A stretch of DNA of 64,000 nucleotides from Nitzschia sp. DOCU1 (Eukaryota; Bacillariophyta; Bacillariophyceae; Bacillariales; Bacillariaceae), in contig OX595985.1 in the NCBI GenBank assembly GCA_951394045.1, positions 5,332,001 through 5,396,000 of the forward strand. The letters run 5' to 3'. The position numbers were made by a program, and so were the translations under genes. This document shows positions 19,246-29,245 of this stretch, in pieces (positions within the stretch are counted from its first letter, which is position 1; each line of letters begins with the position of its first letter). Below the pieces are notes generated by a model that ran no database searches, was not told where the DNA came from, and was given only the letters and a program-made list of their open reading frames with translations.

Positions 19246-22200
19246 TTAGCGGAAGCGCAGGAGCGGGCTAATGTCAGGGGTGACTCCTGTGAGCAGGCGC
19301 ATCGGGATGTTCCAGCCGTGCCCCTTACACGCCGTGTGGTTGAGGACGAAGCAGACATACGTGAGCGCCAGTAGCCAACAGTACGCCGGCGCGCCGGTCC
19401 TGTCCAATACCGTGTTGGTCAGCCGCTTGACGGTTTGGTACCTACGCTCGGCCGCGTTCTGCTGCTGCTGGTGCGGTTCGCTCTGCCAGTCCTGCATGCA
19501 TACGGCTCTAAGTATGTCTTTAACGCCCTGACTAGTCTCTAAGTTAGCTGAGTCACTAATCAGTTTGGTCGGCGCGCCGCGAATACGGATGATGTCCGCG
19601 AGAACCTTCTTGAACTGTCGTTCGTTGCGAAGCGGGAACACATCACATACGCCCGTGTGAACGCCGACGAAGAACTGTGCCTGTGTGGCGCCATTATCAA
19701 CAGCTGGCGTGTCGGAGTAGACAGTGTCCGTTGCCACTGGTTCTTCGCGTCTACGTACATTCAAAGCGGGGAACGGAGATTTAAAAGTACGCTTTAAATG
19801 TGTACCTACCGGCATTCGGGCATACTGGGTTGAGTTCCGGAAGGTATGTTTAACGACCTCGGAAGGCAACCAAGCGAAGAGGGGCCTTTTGCTCTCATAG
19901 TCGGGTTCTTCGGGCTTCACAGCGCGACCACCGGACTTATTGACTTCAACGTCTGGGTCGCCAGTGCCCGGGTGCGGGGATTTCGCGGCTTCGGGTTCGG
20001 GATCCCCAGGGTTCTCGGAGTCGTCGAAAGGTTCATGTGTATCGACGTACATGAGATGGTCTGGAAGAGGTGCCTTGTCTATGACGGTGTAGTCACGGTA
20101 GAGGTTGGCTGCCGATACTACATAACGGTTGGAGAACTCCCGTAGCAGGGCGTCCTCGTGGAGTATAGCAGTTGAGATAACGTAATAGTCTTCATCTACG
20201 TAGTTACCATACTCGTCGAAACCGTCGTGGATGGCATGCTCGGCCGCCGTTGACTTCACACATGGACGCGTGTCGTCCGGGTCCTCCCCGTCATCGTCTA
20301 GGACGGTGGGGTCCCAGTCGACGTCACTAGTCATGATAACATGTGGGAGCGTGGCCAGCTCGGTATCACTGGGCGGGCGCAGGTGGACGTACGGCAGACC
20401 GTTGTGTAGACTAATCGGAATGGCGTATCCATCTACAGTAGTAATACGTTGCTTGATACCAGAAACTTTAGAGGACTTATCGTCTACCTGTTGCTTGTAG
20501 GCCTCCATCTGTACGGCGGACAGAATACTAGGTCCTCTGTTGATGTGCGCGTACTGATGGAAGATACCTATGACCTCCCCGTCGGTGGTACTAAGGACAC
20601 CAGCGGCGGTAACTACAGGTATGTCGACTAGTTGGTGCTTACCCATGCCTTCTACCTTGACAGATCGGTACGGCTGTATGTGTATGACGCGCATGTCATT
20701 CCCTGCTATGCCGCCATTAGCACCGCGGTCGACCAGTGCTTGTCCGTTGGTCTTCCGTTGAACCTTAGAAACAGTATAGGTAATCTCGCAAGTAATAACC
20801 TTACGACTACTATTACTAGGGCGTGCCTTGCTTGGGGACATCATGTTAGCGAGGTTGGCAGGCGACTTCGGCTTCTTCTGTTGGATAGACATAGCCGTTA
20901 CCATGTCGTCAGTCTGCTCGTCTTCCGCTGCCGCAATATCATCAGTATCATCATCGCTCCCCGTATTGCTAGGCGGATACGACGAGGCATACATGGCGGT
21001 GCGCGGGGTGGGCGGGCGGGACGCGCGCCCTGGGGTACGACTGGACCCGGACCCACGACTCGCGGCTGATTGGTTGGCGATAATCACCTCCTTGTCAGCG
21101 TCTGTCAGTGTGTCCCATGCGCGCTGTCCGTCGGGCGAAAGTGCGTGCCACGTGGAAGCCTGGAGGCGCGCCTGGTAGGCCTGATAACGCTGGAGCTCAG
21201 TAATCAGAGTGTTGATCGAGACCTTAAAGGCCTCGAAGGCAGGCGCGTCGTCGGCGACGTCGTAGACCTCCCCGTAGATAGGCTCGGGGTCGTCGTAGGC
21301 GACATCCGTGGCGTAGACGCGTGCAGTACGACGCTTGCCGGCGGCGCGGTGTCCGTGCGTGGCACGTTCCTGGTCATACTGCTCACAGGCGGCGAGCAGG
21401 AGCTGATTAAGGCGTGGTACGCCCTCTACGGCGCACTGGAGCAGGTTGACGGCGAGGTGTTCGGGCATGCGCATGTCGAGCGGCGAGAGACGCTGGTAGT
21501 CCTCGTAGCGAGCGTGCCAGTACAGGACGAACGTGTGCGTGGTATCGGGCCAATCAGCAGTCAGCCTGGTGGCTGATAACCATTTCATCAGCGCATTGGC
21601 CTGCTTGCGTGCCGCGACAGACGTGGTCGCTTCCTTCTTCAAGTCTAGGTACAGAAGGCGGGCGGAGGAACGTTCGCCATACTTAGTAATTAGGGTTCTA
21701 CCATAATTAGTAAGTACACAGTTATTCAGTACAGCCATGACGTAGACCTCTTGCTCCTTGAAGAGTGCACGGTCTTCGTCAGTGACAGGGCGGATATGGT
21801 CACGGTCATCCGCGATGACGTTGTAAACGCCTTGGGCCCGGGCATGTATCTGCATCTGCCGGTCCCAGTCTTGGAAGTTCTCTACTAGCTTCAACTTAGG
21901 GTACACGTTCATGCCACGCTTCATGCCACGCTGAAAGTTAACTACGGAGGCGTAATATGCGCGGGCACGTGCATTCGAGTCATTTGGAGGGTGCATCGCC
22001 CTCTGTGCCATCTCGTGTGCATTGTTACCCCAATAAACGTAAGCGGGGGAAGCAAGCCAGTCCCCGTACTCGAGTGGGGGCGTCGCCAGCCAGGCGGCGT
22101 TAGTCATGTGTGCACCGTCGGCCATCTTGTGGACGGCAAAACCCTTCGCTCGCATTAAGCGATTAATATCAACGAGCTTAGGTAAGTGTACAACCCCATT

Positions 22201-22545
22201 CCCGTCGATGAAGGACAGGTTCGCAAAGTCGTTTCTGCATAGGGCGAACAGGTCGGCGAGGGAACAGATGCCCTGTTCCTCGAGTGCACGGTACACCCAA
22301 TGGTTAGGCTTAATTCCGATAATACCCATGACGTGGTCATACGCCGCTCGGCTGCGCGACGTGACGTTGGGATGATGCGGTGACGTGGTACTGGGTGCAG
22401 TGCTGCTGGCGCTACGTGGCGTTCCAGCGGGGCTGACGTCGGTGTCGATGCCCACCTGCATACCAGTGAATGACGTCTCAATCCCGGATGGGTCCTCCAA
22501 CTGGAGCTGCAACGAAGCCATGCCGGCGGTGGAATCGTCAGTCAT
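19246..22545 (-). CDS. Gag-protease-integrase frame of E2
   Basis: 1,099 residues from the ATG at 22545. Order: helical SAM-like segment (about 65-130), capsid-like region (about 190-420), protease box ALVDRGANGGIAGND (near 620), integrase with D in VYSDTP (near 905), D in LISDSAN (near 955) and E in QNAAERRYQ (near 990). Gag lacks both a zinc knuckle and the RGG boxes of E1 and E3. It ends at TAA 19246-19248 within the integrase-reverse transcriptase linker. Confidence 0.88.
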   Translation of the reverse strand: MTDDSTAGMASLQLQLEDPSGIETSFTGMQVGIDTDVSPAGTPRSASSTAPSTTSPHHPNVTSRSRAAYDHVMGIIGIKPNHWVYRALEEQGICSLADLFALCRNDFANLSFIDGNGVVHLPKLVDINRLMRAKGFAVHKMADGAHMTNAAWLATPPLEYGDWLASPAYVYWGNNAHEMAQRAMHPPNDSNARARAYYASVVNFQRGMKRGMNVYPKLKLVENFQDWDRQMQIHARAQGVYNVIADDRDHIRPVTDEDRALFKEQEVYVMAVLNNCVLTNYGRTLITKYGERSSARLLYLDLKKEATTSVAARKQANALMKWLSATRLTADWPDTTHTFVLYWHARYEDYQRLSPLDMRMPEHLAVNLLQCAVEGVPRLNQLLLAACEQYDQERATHGHRAAGKRRTARVYATDVAYDDPEPIYGEVYDVADDAPAFEAFKVSINTLITELQRYQAYQARLQASTWHALSPDGQRAWDTLTDADKEVIIANQSAASRGSGSSRTPGRASRPPTPRTAMYASSYPPSNTGSDDDTDDIAAAEDEQTDDMVTAMSIQQKKPKSPANLANMMSPSKARPSNSSRKVITCEITYTVSKVQRKTNGQALVDRGANGGIAGNDMRVIHIQPYRSVKVEGMGKHQLVDIPVVTAAGVLSTTDGEVIGIFHQYAHINRGPSILSAVQMEAYKQQVDDKSSKVSGIKQRITTVDGYAIPISLHNGLPYVHLRPPSDTELATLPHVIMTSDVDWDPTVLDDDGEDPDDTRPCVKSTAAEHAIHDGFDEYGNYVDEDYYVISTAILHEDALLREFSNRYVVSAANLYRDYTVIDKAPLPDHLMYVDTHEPFDDSENPGDPEPEAAKSPHPGTGDPDVEVNKSGGRAVKPEEPDYESKRPLFAWLPSEVVKHTFRNSTQYARMPVGTHLKRTFKSPFPALNVRRREEPVATDTVYSDTPAVDNGATQAQFFVGVHTGVCDVFPLRNERQFKKVLADIIRIRGAPTKLISDSANLETSQGVKDILRAVCMQDWQSEPHQQQQNAAERRYQTVKRLTNTVLDRTGAPAYCWLLALTYVCFVLNHTACKGHGWNIPMRLLTGVTPDISPLLRFR

Positions 22546-23735
22546 AATGACTCTTTAGATTTATAGCTTTCTAGAGAACAGGTTCGAAGAGAGAACACTA
22601 GGAACTCTCACCAGATAAAAGTGTTATAGCGCAGTAACCCGGACGTTGAACGGGTTCGGATTACGCACTTAAGGAGAAAGAGCTGATTAAATCAGGCCTT
22701 ATCACTCTCACAACCTCAGTAAGACGCACTGAAACTGTATACCAATGACGACACGTCACCTGAAGCAAACGAAAGGCCTTGCCGAACGATACGGCAAGCT
22801 CGAATCAGGTACTTCGGACAGAAGGGTGTCCTACTCCGTGCACTGTCCGGCAATTGGTTTGAGATAGGGCTTTATAAGCACACTCTTATCCGTACCGTAG
22901 TACAAGAGCTGGCAGTACGTCGCCCACTGGCCTATCAACCAACGCAGTTTAGCGCGAATATTTAGAACCGCCTCTAAAACAGCGAGCAGCTATCTGTCCT
23001 GCGCTGAGTGGCTGCCGATGTTACGTCGGGCTTTAGTCACGAGGCACGCTGCTTTGCCAGGCAGATCGCTCTCCACTGTGACCCTCTTACCACAGCCAGG
23101 ATACACTCTCCAATGTATACACTGAGCGCGTGGACGCTGTCGTCCCTGTCTAGTGTACACTCACACAAGAGAATGTACAGTCGACTAGGGGGTTTTATAA
23201 AGGAGGTTCCTTCTCCCGGTATGGACCGCACTGTGTAACGTACTGTCGTAAGGCAAGCAATCCAAATGCCACTCGGGGCTTGGGCCTGCACGTTCAGTAC
23301 GGTACCAGTATGCAGGCTACTAATACCTGATGCCACTTTGTTTAACGAGCTCTTCTCGAATCGGTGTGGTGCGCCTTCGAGCTCGGCCGTCCGTCGGCAG
23401 GTGGGAGAGAGTTGTTTCGCGGGTGTGCGGTTCGCGCGGCTACTCTATACTACAGTCGACAGACAAGCCGACAACACAGCAACCAACCGAAGTTTCGGCG
23501 AATCGGACAAAAGGGGCCTAACAACGCGTAAAAGCGCGGGAAAAGCAGTACTGGTAGGGAACCTACGGCGCCCTACGCAATCAACAAACCAGGAAAACAC
23601 GCCGTCGACGACGACGACGATGACGATCGGGGGGGCTCCGGCGACGGGGCTCAGGTGGACTGATACAGGGCGTACCAGTCACAGGTAACAAACGATAAAC
23701 GCAGTCTCAGCGGGGCGAAACTGCGACTGTTAATC
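22546..23735 (-). other. Long leader of E2, with a conserved upstream ORF
   Basis: 1,190 bp between 5' LTR and Gag. It contains a sense-strand ORF of 99 codons (23336-23037, MASGISSLHTGTVLNV...) that is also present in the truncated copy (6505-6206) with one amino-acid change. Because the two leaders are nearly identical DNA, this conservation does not prove coding. Antisense frames also occur. The leader could hold packaging or translation signals. Confidence 0.5.
23722..23735 (-). promoter_or_regulatory. Primer-binding site of E2, matching a tRNA-Asn anticodon arm
   Basis: The 14 plus-strand bases TGCGACTGTTAATC, directly inside the 5' LTR, have the sequence of the 5' side and loop of the anticodon arm of eukaryotic tRNA-Asn(GUU): loop CTGTTAA flanked by GA and TC. 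As the minus strand is the RNA strand, the element RNA is complementary to a 5' half-tRNA, as described for Drosophila copia with initiator tRNA-Met. The same bases are present at 6890-6903. Confidence 0.75.
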
Positions 23736-24134
23736 TGACAAGAATCCGTAGGGACTCTATGAAACGCGACGGCAAACGCGACGACAATCAACAGATGTGG
23801 CGGCGCTTGCTCAACAATGCTGACGATCCTCCTCGTTCGACGCAGGAGAACCAACAACAACTACAACTATGCCTCTCTACGCTAGAGGCGCTCGGTATAC
23901 TTAGCTTTTGGGGGTAAATGGGTGACAACACGGTCACGTAAGTGATTCCTATATTGTGAGTTATCTACGTCTGCCGCCGACGGCGGTCACTCATCTTCGA
24001 GCATCATTCCTCGTTGTCATGCGCGCCTGCGCGCGTCGTCCGACCACTCGGAGCGAAAGACTAACTTGACTAACACACTACTGACGTCATGCGCGGACCG
24101 TCCGTCCGTCGCTCGTCTACCTTATTTTCTATCA
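23736..24134 (-). repeat. 5' LTR of E2
   Basis: 399 bp; same termini as the 3' LTR; followed inside by the primer site. Confidence 0.92.
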
Positions 24135-24503
24135 GTCGTCGCAATGCATTAGTGGCGCTTTGTAAGAGGACAAAGCAACTGTAATCCAGGGAATTTGATA
24201 GTCATAGACTGCGTATACCATCATTGTTGTTCTTGGGTCGAAAATGGAATGAAGAAGATGTGACAATGGATTACGATCATGCGGAACCGCGTGTATGAGC
24301 TCGAGTACTCCGTACGGAATTTTTCGAGGCACTACCAATTTATCCTGTAGCTGATCATTTTCGAGTGTGCTACGCGCAATGAATGGTGGATTCTGAGGTT
24401 GTTCGATGGTGTTCGCGTCCGTTTGTGTTTGTGTCCGTTTGCGTCTATGAACAGAACAACCGCATTTTTTTCGCCACTAGAAGAGTTAACTTGAACTCAT
24501 CAT
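24135..24503. other. Right flank of E2, no clear gene
   Basis: A 68-codon minus-strand frame (24338 down to the LTR; IPYGVLELIHAVPHDRN...) could be the 5' part of a gene cut by E2. Joining it to the left flank did not give an obvious continuous protein, so no gene is called. Confidence 0.3.
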
Positions 24504-25013
24504 GTGCGTTGATAGTGCGTGATTTCGACTTCGACAATCCTTTGAAATAGCGTGTTGACCAATGGCAAGGAAAGTACAAACCAAACGGGCTATGTACAAG
24601 GAGGCATTTTACTACTGGTATTTCTTATACTACGGTGTTCCCCCCTAAAAACTTATTCTTCTGGCCAATCAAAATGCGAGGATTGGGACGAACGTTGGTT
24701 CGGCATATCTGGACCACTACCGATCTCGTTACGCCTATTTCCGGCCGAAATTGATTTAACGCGTGCGAAACCCTTGGCACCGTTTTCTAGGCCCAAAGCG
24801 AAACATTCTAACATTGATTCTCTCTGGTATTGCCCTGCCCCTGTGATAGCCATTATTGGCGCGTTGCAGTACAAGATCTCGGAAAGCACGGCGAGCGAGA
24901 GCAGCGGCGCGTAATCTAGTAGCAACGGCGGTGAAGAGGTGCGTTGATAGTGCGTGATTTCGACTTTGACTTCGACAATACTTTGAAATAGCGTGTTGAC
25001 CAATGGCTATAGG
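24504..25013 (+). repeat. Direct repeat of about 65 bp flanking 370 bp
   Basis: GTGCGTTGATAGTGCGTGAT..., ending GTGTTGACCAATGGC, occurs at about 24,504-24,565 and about 24,938-25,006, the second with a small TTTGAC insertion. The sequence between contains no convincing gene. It could be a local duplication. Confidence 0.6.
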
Positions 25014-25017
25014 CATG

Positions 25018-25254
25018 TACCTCACTAACGCACGTGGGCGGCGGCAAAGGCGAGGGCATCCTACTGGCATAGTACAGGACTGCATCACTAACGCACGCGG
25101 GGCGGCGGCAAAGGCGAGGGCGTCCTACTGGCATAGTACAGGACTGCATCACTAACGCGTGCGGGCATCCTATTGTCATAGTACAGGACTGCATCACTAA
25201 TGCGCACGGGCGGCCGCAAAGGCAAGGGTGTCCTACTGGCATAGTACAAAACTG
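25018..25254 (+). repeat. Tandem array of about four degenerate 60-bp units
   Basis: Each unit reads roughly CACTAACGCACG, G-rich stretch, AAAGGCGAGGG, then a CCTACTGGCATAGTACAGGA block. The units resemble the single sequence at 51,780-51,855 in the gene at 50,269-52,004, so the array looks like a dispersed and expanded fragment of that gene or of a repeat inserted in it. Confidence 0.7.
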
Positions 25255-25449
25255 CAGGATCTGAAGATTTCGGTACTAGCGGATCATCTTGAAAAACTTT
25301 TATTGTTGGCATACAGTTTGGTGATAATCGACAAATACATCCTTATGGAGCCAGTCATAATTTTGATCATGACAAAAACTAGAAGCCAAACAAAACGCCA
25401 AACCTCCTATTAAGTAAAGGGAAACGTAAACAATACATCCCTAAAAGTG

Positions 25450-25741
25450 CATTTATCCAACTGTATCAGATTGTACCCAGTTATACAAATATGCTGAGAA
25501 TAAGGTGGGCGGAAGTGATATCAATGTTGCTGGTAGCAAGTTTATTTTACAAGGACCTAAATTGCTGGATGATAAGCAAGGCAAAGATGGGAGGAGAGCT
25601 CCACCAAAGTGGGCAGTAAATAAGCTCAATTTGAAAGAAAAACTGATTCCAATTGGTAATCCCTCTTTTGACTGGAAATCTTTGTTGGAGTATTTCATCA
25701 AACCAGAGTTATTGAAGAAAAAGTGGCTTCCTTGGAAATAA
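25450..25741 (+). CDS. ORF fragment of unknown function
   Basis: Open frame without a good ATG, ending at 25,741; composition is protein-like (GGSDINVAGSKFILQGPKLL, then NPSFDWKSLLEYFIKPELL). No family recognised. It lies just outside the Helitron-associated ORFs and on the opposite strand. Possibly a gene remnant. Confidence 0.25.
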
Positions 25742-26130
25742 TGTGGGATTCTGCCTCTTTTGAAAGGAGTTACCTCAGACTGTTTGAATAAGAATTAAGT
25801 CGTTCAAAATACCATAGAGAATCACACATTTTAGCTGTCATGTATTAACCTTGCTATATCGCAACGTTTCTTAGGGGACAAGAAGAGTTAATCAAGAATG
25901 TGAGATCTAAAGACCAATGGCTACAAATTTTGAACCAGATTTGTCCTTTACTACTCCTCAAAGTCAGGTTGCTAGTATTAGCACAGTGGCAAAACTATGG
26001 TTTGGCAACAATGGCCTTTTGCTGTAGGTCTGAAAGAAAAACAGTTGACAATAGTCTATTCTTGTAGGTGAATATCCTATTGAATGAATTTGGCTATATT
26101 ACTTAAGATATATGGAGTCAAGCATAGGTA

Positions 26131-27348
26131 TTAAACCAGATCAGCACCATTGTCATTGCTTTCATCATCATCGTCATCGTCCTCATGAGGATTGACATTG
26201 TTGTTATGGTTGTTGTTATTACCATCAACTTGTATTTGGCGTCTTTGATTGTGTGCAGAAGGGGTGTATCCAATGCGTAGGGAAGAGAAAGCCTCGGATA
26301 GAATTAGCTCATCACCTGCGGAGGGATAAAGATATGATAACCGAACTGTAACATCAGTGTTCACCACTTTTTCCTTTTCATTTGCAGCATCAGCAACTTC
26401 TCCAAGTTTGAACCATCCAACAATAGTCCAGCCTCCATGGTTGTTAATGTATTGCACCATGTCAGATATTTTGGAACGGTGTGTTCTTTTGACAGCAAGC
26501 ATTTCATCGTCAATTTCAAAGATTGAGACGTACTCATCAAAATTGTGGAAGAAAATTTTTGTAGTCTGAAGAGAACGAAAGCCACTGGTGGTGTAGGAAT
26601 CACCGAATCCAAAGTTGGGCAGAATGGGAAACTCAATATCAAAGGAATAGACAAAAGCTTTGTCCGGTCCATTGTGCAAGCAAGTGCACTCACCCCGAGG
26701 TTTTTGCCTATCACATTGCATACCACTGCATGAAACATCAAATGGCATTGTTGGACGGTGAAGATGAATACTTTGATTCTTTAAGACAAAATAATTTGTC
26801 TCGGCAGGCACAGTAGGCAGGCGCATCTTGGAAGAAGTACTTCTCGTAGACTCTTCCGTGAGCTTGAGAGGAATGAGGGTACGATCCTTGAAATTAACAA
26901 TAGGAAGAGTTTTTCCAATGCTTTATGTTGTTAGGTTTGGTTCAAACAGATAGAAATCTTTGCCAACAAAAGTTGTTCCATGTAAGTGTCTCAGAAGATT
27001 TGTTGTTTCTTGAACATTTTGTGTCATTATGGCACAACAATGAGGCGGATTAGATAGATCGGCACAAAGGGAGAAACGATTATAGCTCTTCACTGTTTGA
27101 GTTGTTTTCATTCTTTTGTTGCCAGTAGTTGCGTAATTGTTGATAGTTGCATTTCTGCTGCTTCCACCCATTGTGCAGGACAGAATCTTCAGATGCAATA
27201 CCTTATCCTCTAGTGCATTTGCATGATCTCTGTTCTGAAAATACACAAGAGGCACAATTTTTGTCTGAGGGCTCAGCACTTCTCCAGGTCCCTCCTCTGG
27301 AACTAAATTCAAATCTACAAAAGATGTTGCCATTGTTCTGTATTGCAA
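26131..27348 (-). pseudogene. Helitron accessory gene with Cys-rich motif, one in-frame stop
   Basis: Two open frames (27348-26923 and 26826-26131) are in the same frame. The only interruption between FEPNLTT and SIGKTLPIVNFKDR is TAA at 26923-26925, and the frame stays open from there to 26131. The likely start is the ATG of MATSFVDLNLVPEEG, about 27,333. A motif DVSCSGMQCDRQ...GECTCLH lies just after the middle (about 26,675-26,735), and the C-terminus is Asn- and Asp-rich (NNNNHNNN, then DDDDDDE). I suspect a single-strand DNA-binding (OB-fold) protein of the kind some Helitrons carry, but no conserved residue proves this. Confidence 0.45.
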
Positions 27349-28019
27349 ATTATGACAGCTGCAGTAACAACTTTGTCAGCATGATATGGGCCAAGATTAT
27401 GAAAAAAATTGTTTTTATTGCGTTTGAATTCAAAGTATAATCCGATTGTGGCTGTTGCATTCTTGTGGCTGGAGATCAGAATGATAGGTGCCAATGACCC
27501 ACATTGTGTGGAAGAGCTTTGGCAAAGTTGTTGGCAAGTTGTTGCAGTCGTGGTTGCTTCTGTTATGTTGGCAGTTTGGTTTCTTGATTCGCATTAGTCG
27601 ATTTGTTCTTTAGAATTCTCGGATCCATGTTATGGAACGAAATGATTGTGGTAGGAGAGAAGGGCTAGGGATTGCCTCAGAGCGCATGGCATTGGTCGTT
27701 TTTGAAGAACACGTGGCTAAAAAGGAGGGAGCGTTAAAGAGCAGGAAGGGGGAAAGGGGGAGTCTCCAGGTCGCAGTATAGTACTCGTTTCTGCCGGATT
27801 TTGTTATGGACCTCTTCGTGTCCTTCGCTGTTGCGAAGTAAGCATATGCTCCTTACTGCGCCATTCTGCTTTGGATTCTAACCGTACGCAGTGGCCACGA
27901 GTTTTGAATGGCAGCTTCTGTAGTAATAACAAGACATCTGGCTAATGAGGTACTCCCATCTTAAGAATTGTAATTATGTATATTCATATAGTTGTAAATA
28001 TTAGTATATATTGCATTGT
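27349..28019. other. Spacer between accessory ORFs, no gene recognised
   Basis: Only short frames without protein-like composition. A Helitron end could lie here, but no CTRR-plus-hairpin end was recognised. Confidence 0.4.
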
Positions 28020-28877
28020 TCAATTGTTGATATTCTCACAATAACCCAATTCATTCATTGCAATGGCTGGAAACGGTTGCGAAAAAAGCGCATTCACTAG
28101 TTTCTCATTCAAGGAATAGAATTGCTTGTGTAAGTGACGGGTTTGGACCATCAGCTTTGTAATTTGGAGTACATCCTCATCATGAAGAAACCAATCAAGA
28201 GCAGAAGGCACAGGTGGAGTTTGATCAAAGTCTGGTGGAACAGTGATGAAATGATCTGAGTTACTACTCGTCATTTGTTCGCCGTATGAATTCTGGTAAG
28301 GGTGACTCTTTCGCCAATTATTAAGGAAAGTGGCAACACACTGAGCCATTTGGTTGCACTGATGACTGGTGAAACCCATAGGTTGGAAACAAACAATATA
28401 ACATTTCTTGTATTGAGTTTTGCCCTGTGTAGTTTTGTAAATAGGAACATTATCTTGTTTGGAAACTCTTCTCGGTGCAACTGCAATTACTGGTACTTCT
28501 TTCAAAAGGGATGATCGTTCCTCATTAGGCTGATCAGTAGAAGTAATTAATTTGATCAAAGGATGAAGGAAAGCTTCATCATTGCCCTGATTAACTTCAA
28601 TTAGAGCAATAAGATTTGAAGAAGTCCGGATAACAGAAACTTCTGCACCCAATGACATGAAGTTTTTGGGTACAATGTTCTAACGGAATATTTGTGACCA
28701 CTGCATAAAGGGCACCACCCTGTTATCTTCTGCGGTTGATTTGAATCTTTTGTCAGGAATGGGAGTAACAACGTTACTCTCTACATCAGCAGTATTGCTT
28801 TTTGAAGCATCTTGTGAAAGTCGAGGGTCAAGATGATCCTGGTTATGATCAAAATCAGCCATGATTAAACGTTTCAT
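28020..28877 (-). pseudogene. Helitron accessory gene, one in-frame stop
   Basis: Two frames (28877-28680 and 28658-28020) are continuous apart from TAG at 28680-28682 (MQWSQIFR-stop-NIVPKNFMSLGAEV). The whole reads as about 280 residues from MADFDHNQDHLDPR. The N-terminus is polar and probably disordered. The rest is globular, with KKCYIVCFQPMGFTSHQCNQMAQCV and a helical C-terminus. No family recognised. It lies between the helicase and the Cys-motif gene on the same strand. Confidence 0.45.
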
Positions 28878-29245
28878 GATTTCTTTTTATGACCTGAAGG
28901 AAATGGTATGCTATGAGTGGTGTTTTCTTATCTGATGACTTTCTACATTGAAAGAAAAACAATTTTTTATGACTTTAGTTACTGGCAAAACTATACAACA
29001 TCATCATAAAAATGCTACTAACTTAGCTTTGCTATGCTGAACACAAATTTATGTCAATGCTTACGCTATAGAACAAACAGGCATAGAATTATATTGTTAT
29101 CTACTTTTTGCAGCAGCGCTTTTTTCCACTGAGTGGAAAAAAGGCGCTTTCATTAATCTCATGCCAAGAATCTAATCACTTTCAGAAAATGTTCATTTCA
29201 ATTATTTGGATACAACATTTATGCTTTAGTAGTATTTTTGGGATA

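Larger units (their letters stand above)
16220..24134 (-). mobile_element. Full-length Ty1/copia retrotransposon (E2)
   Basis: 7,915 bp. 5' LTR at 24134-23736, leader of 1,190 bp, Gag-protease-integrase frame 22545-19246, then reverse transcriptase-RNase H in the same frame to 16606, and 3' LTR at 16618-16220. The polypurine tract (AAAGAGGGGAG on the minus strand) abuts the 3' LTR, and the last Pol codons and stop lie inside it. LTRs are both 399 bp with five differences by eye. The flanks do not form a target duplication (GTGAC on the left, GTCGT on the right), so the ends may be recombinant. Confidence 0.92.

Noticed and set aside
24552..25003. Overlapping frames of about 116-120 codons on opposite strands
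   Set aside because: No motif on either strand; the region is between direct repeats, and neither frame stands out.
25018..25254. CRISPR-like array
   Set aside because: Units are contiguous degenerate tandem copies without unique spacers, in a nuclear eukaryotic sequence.
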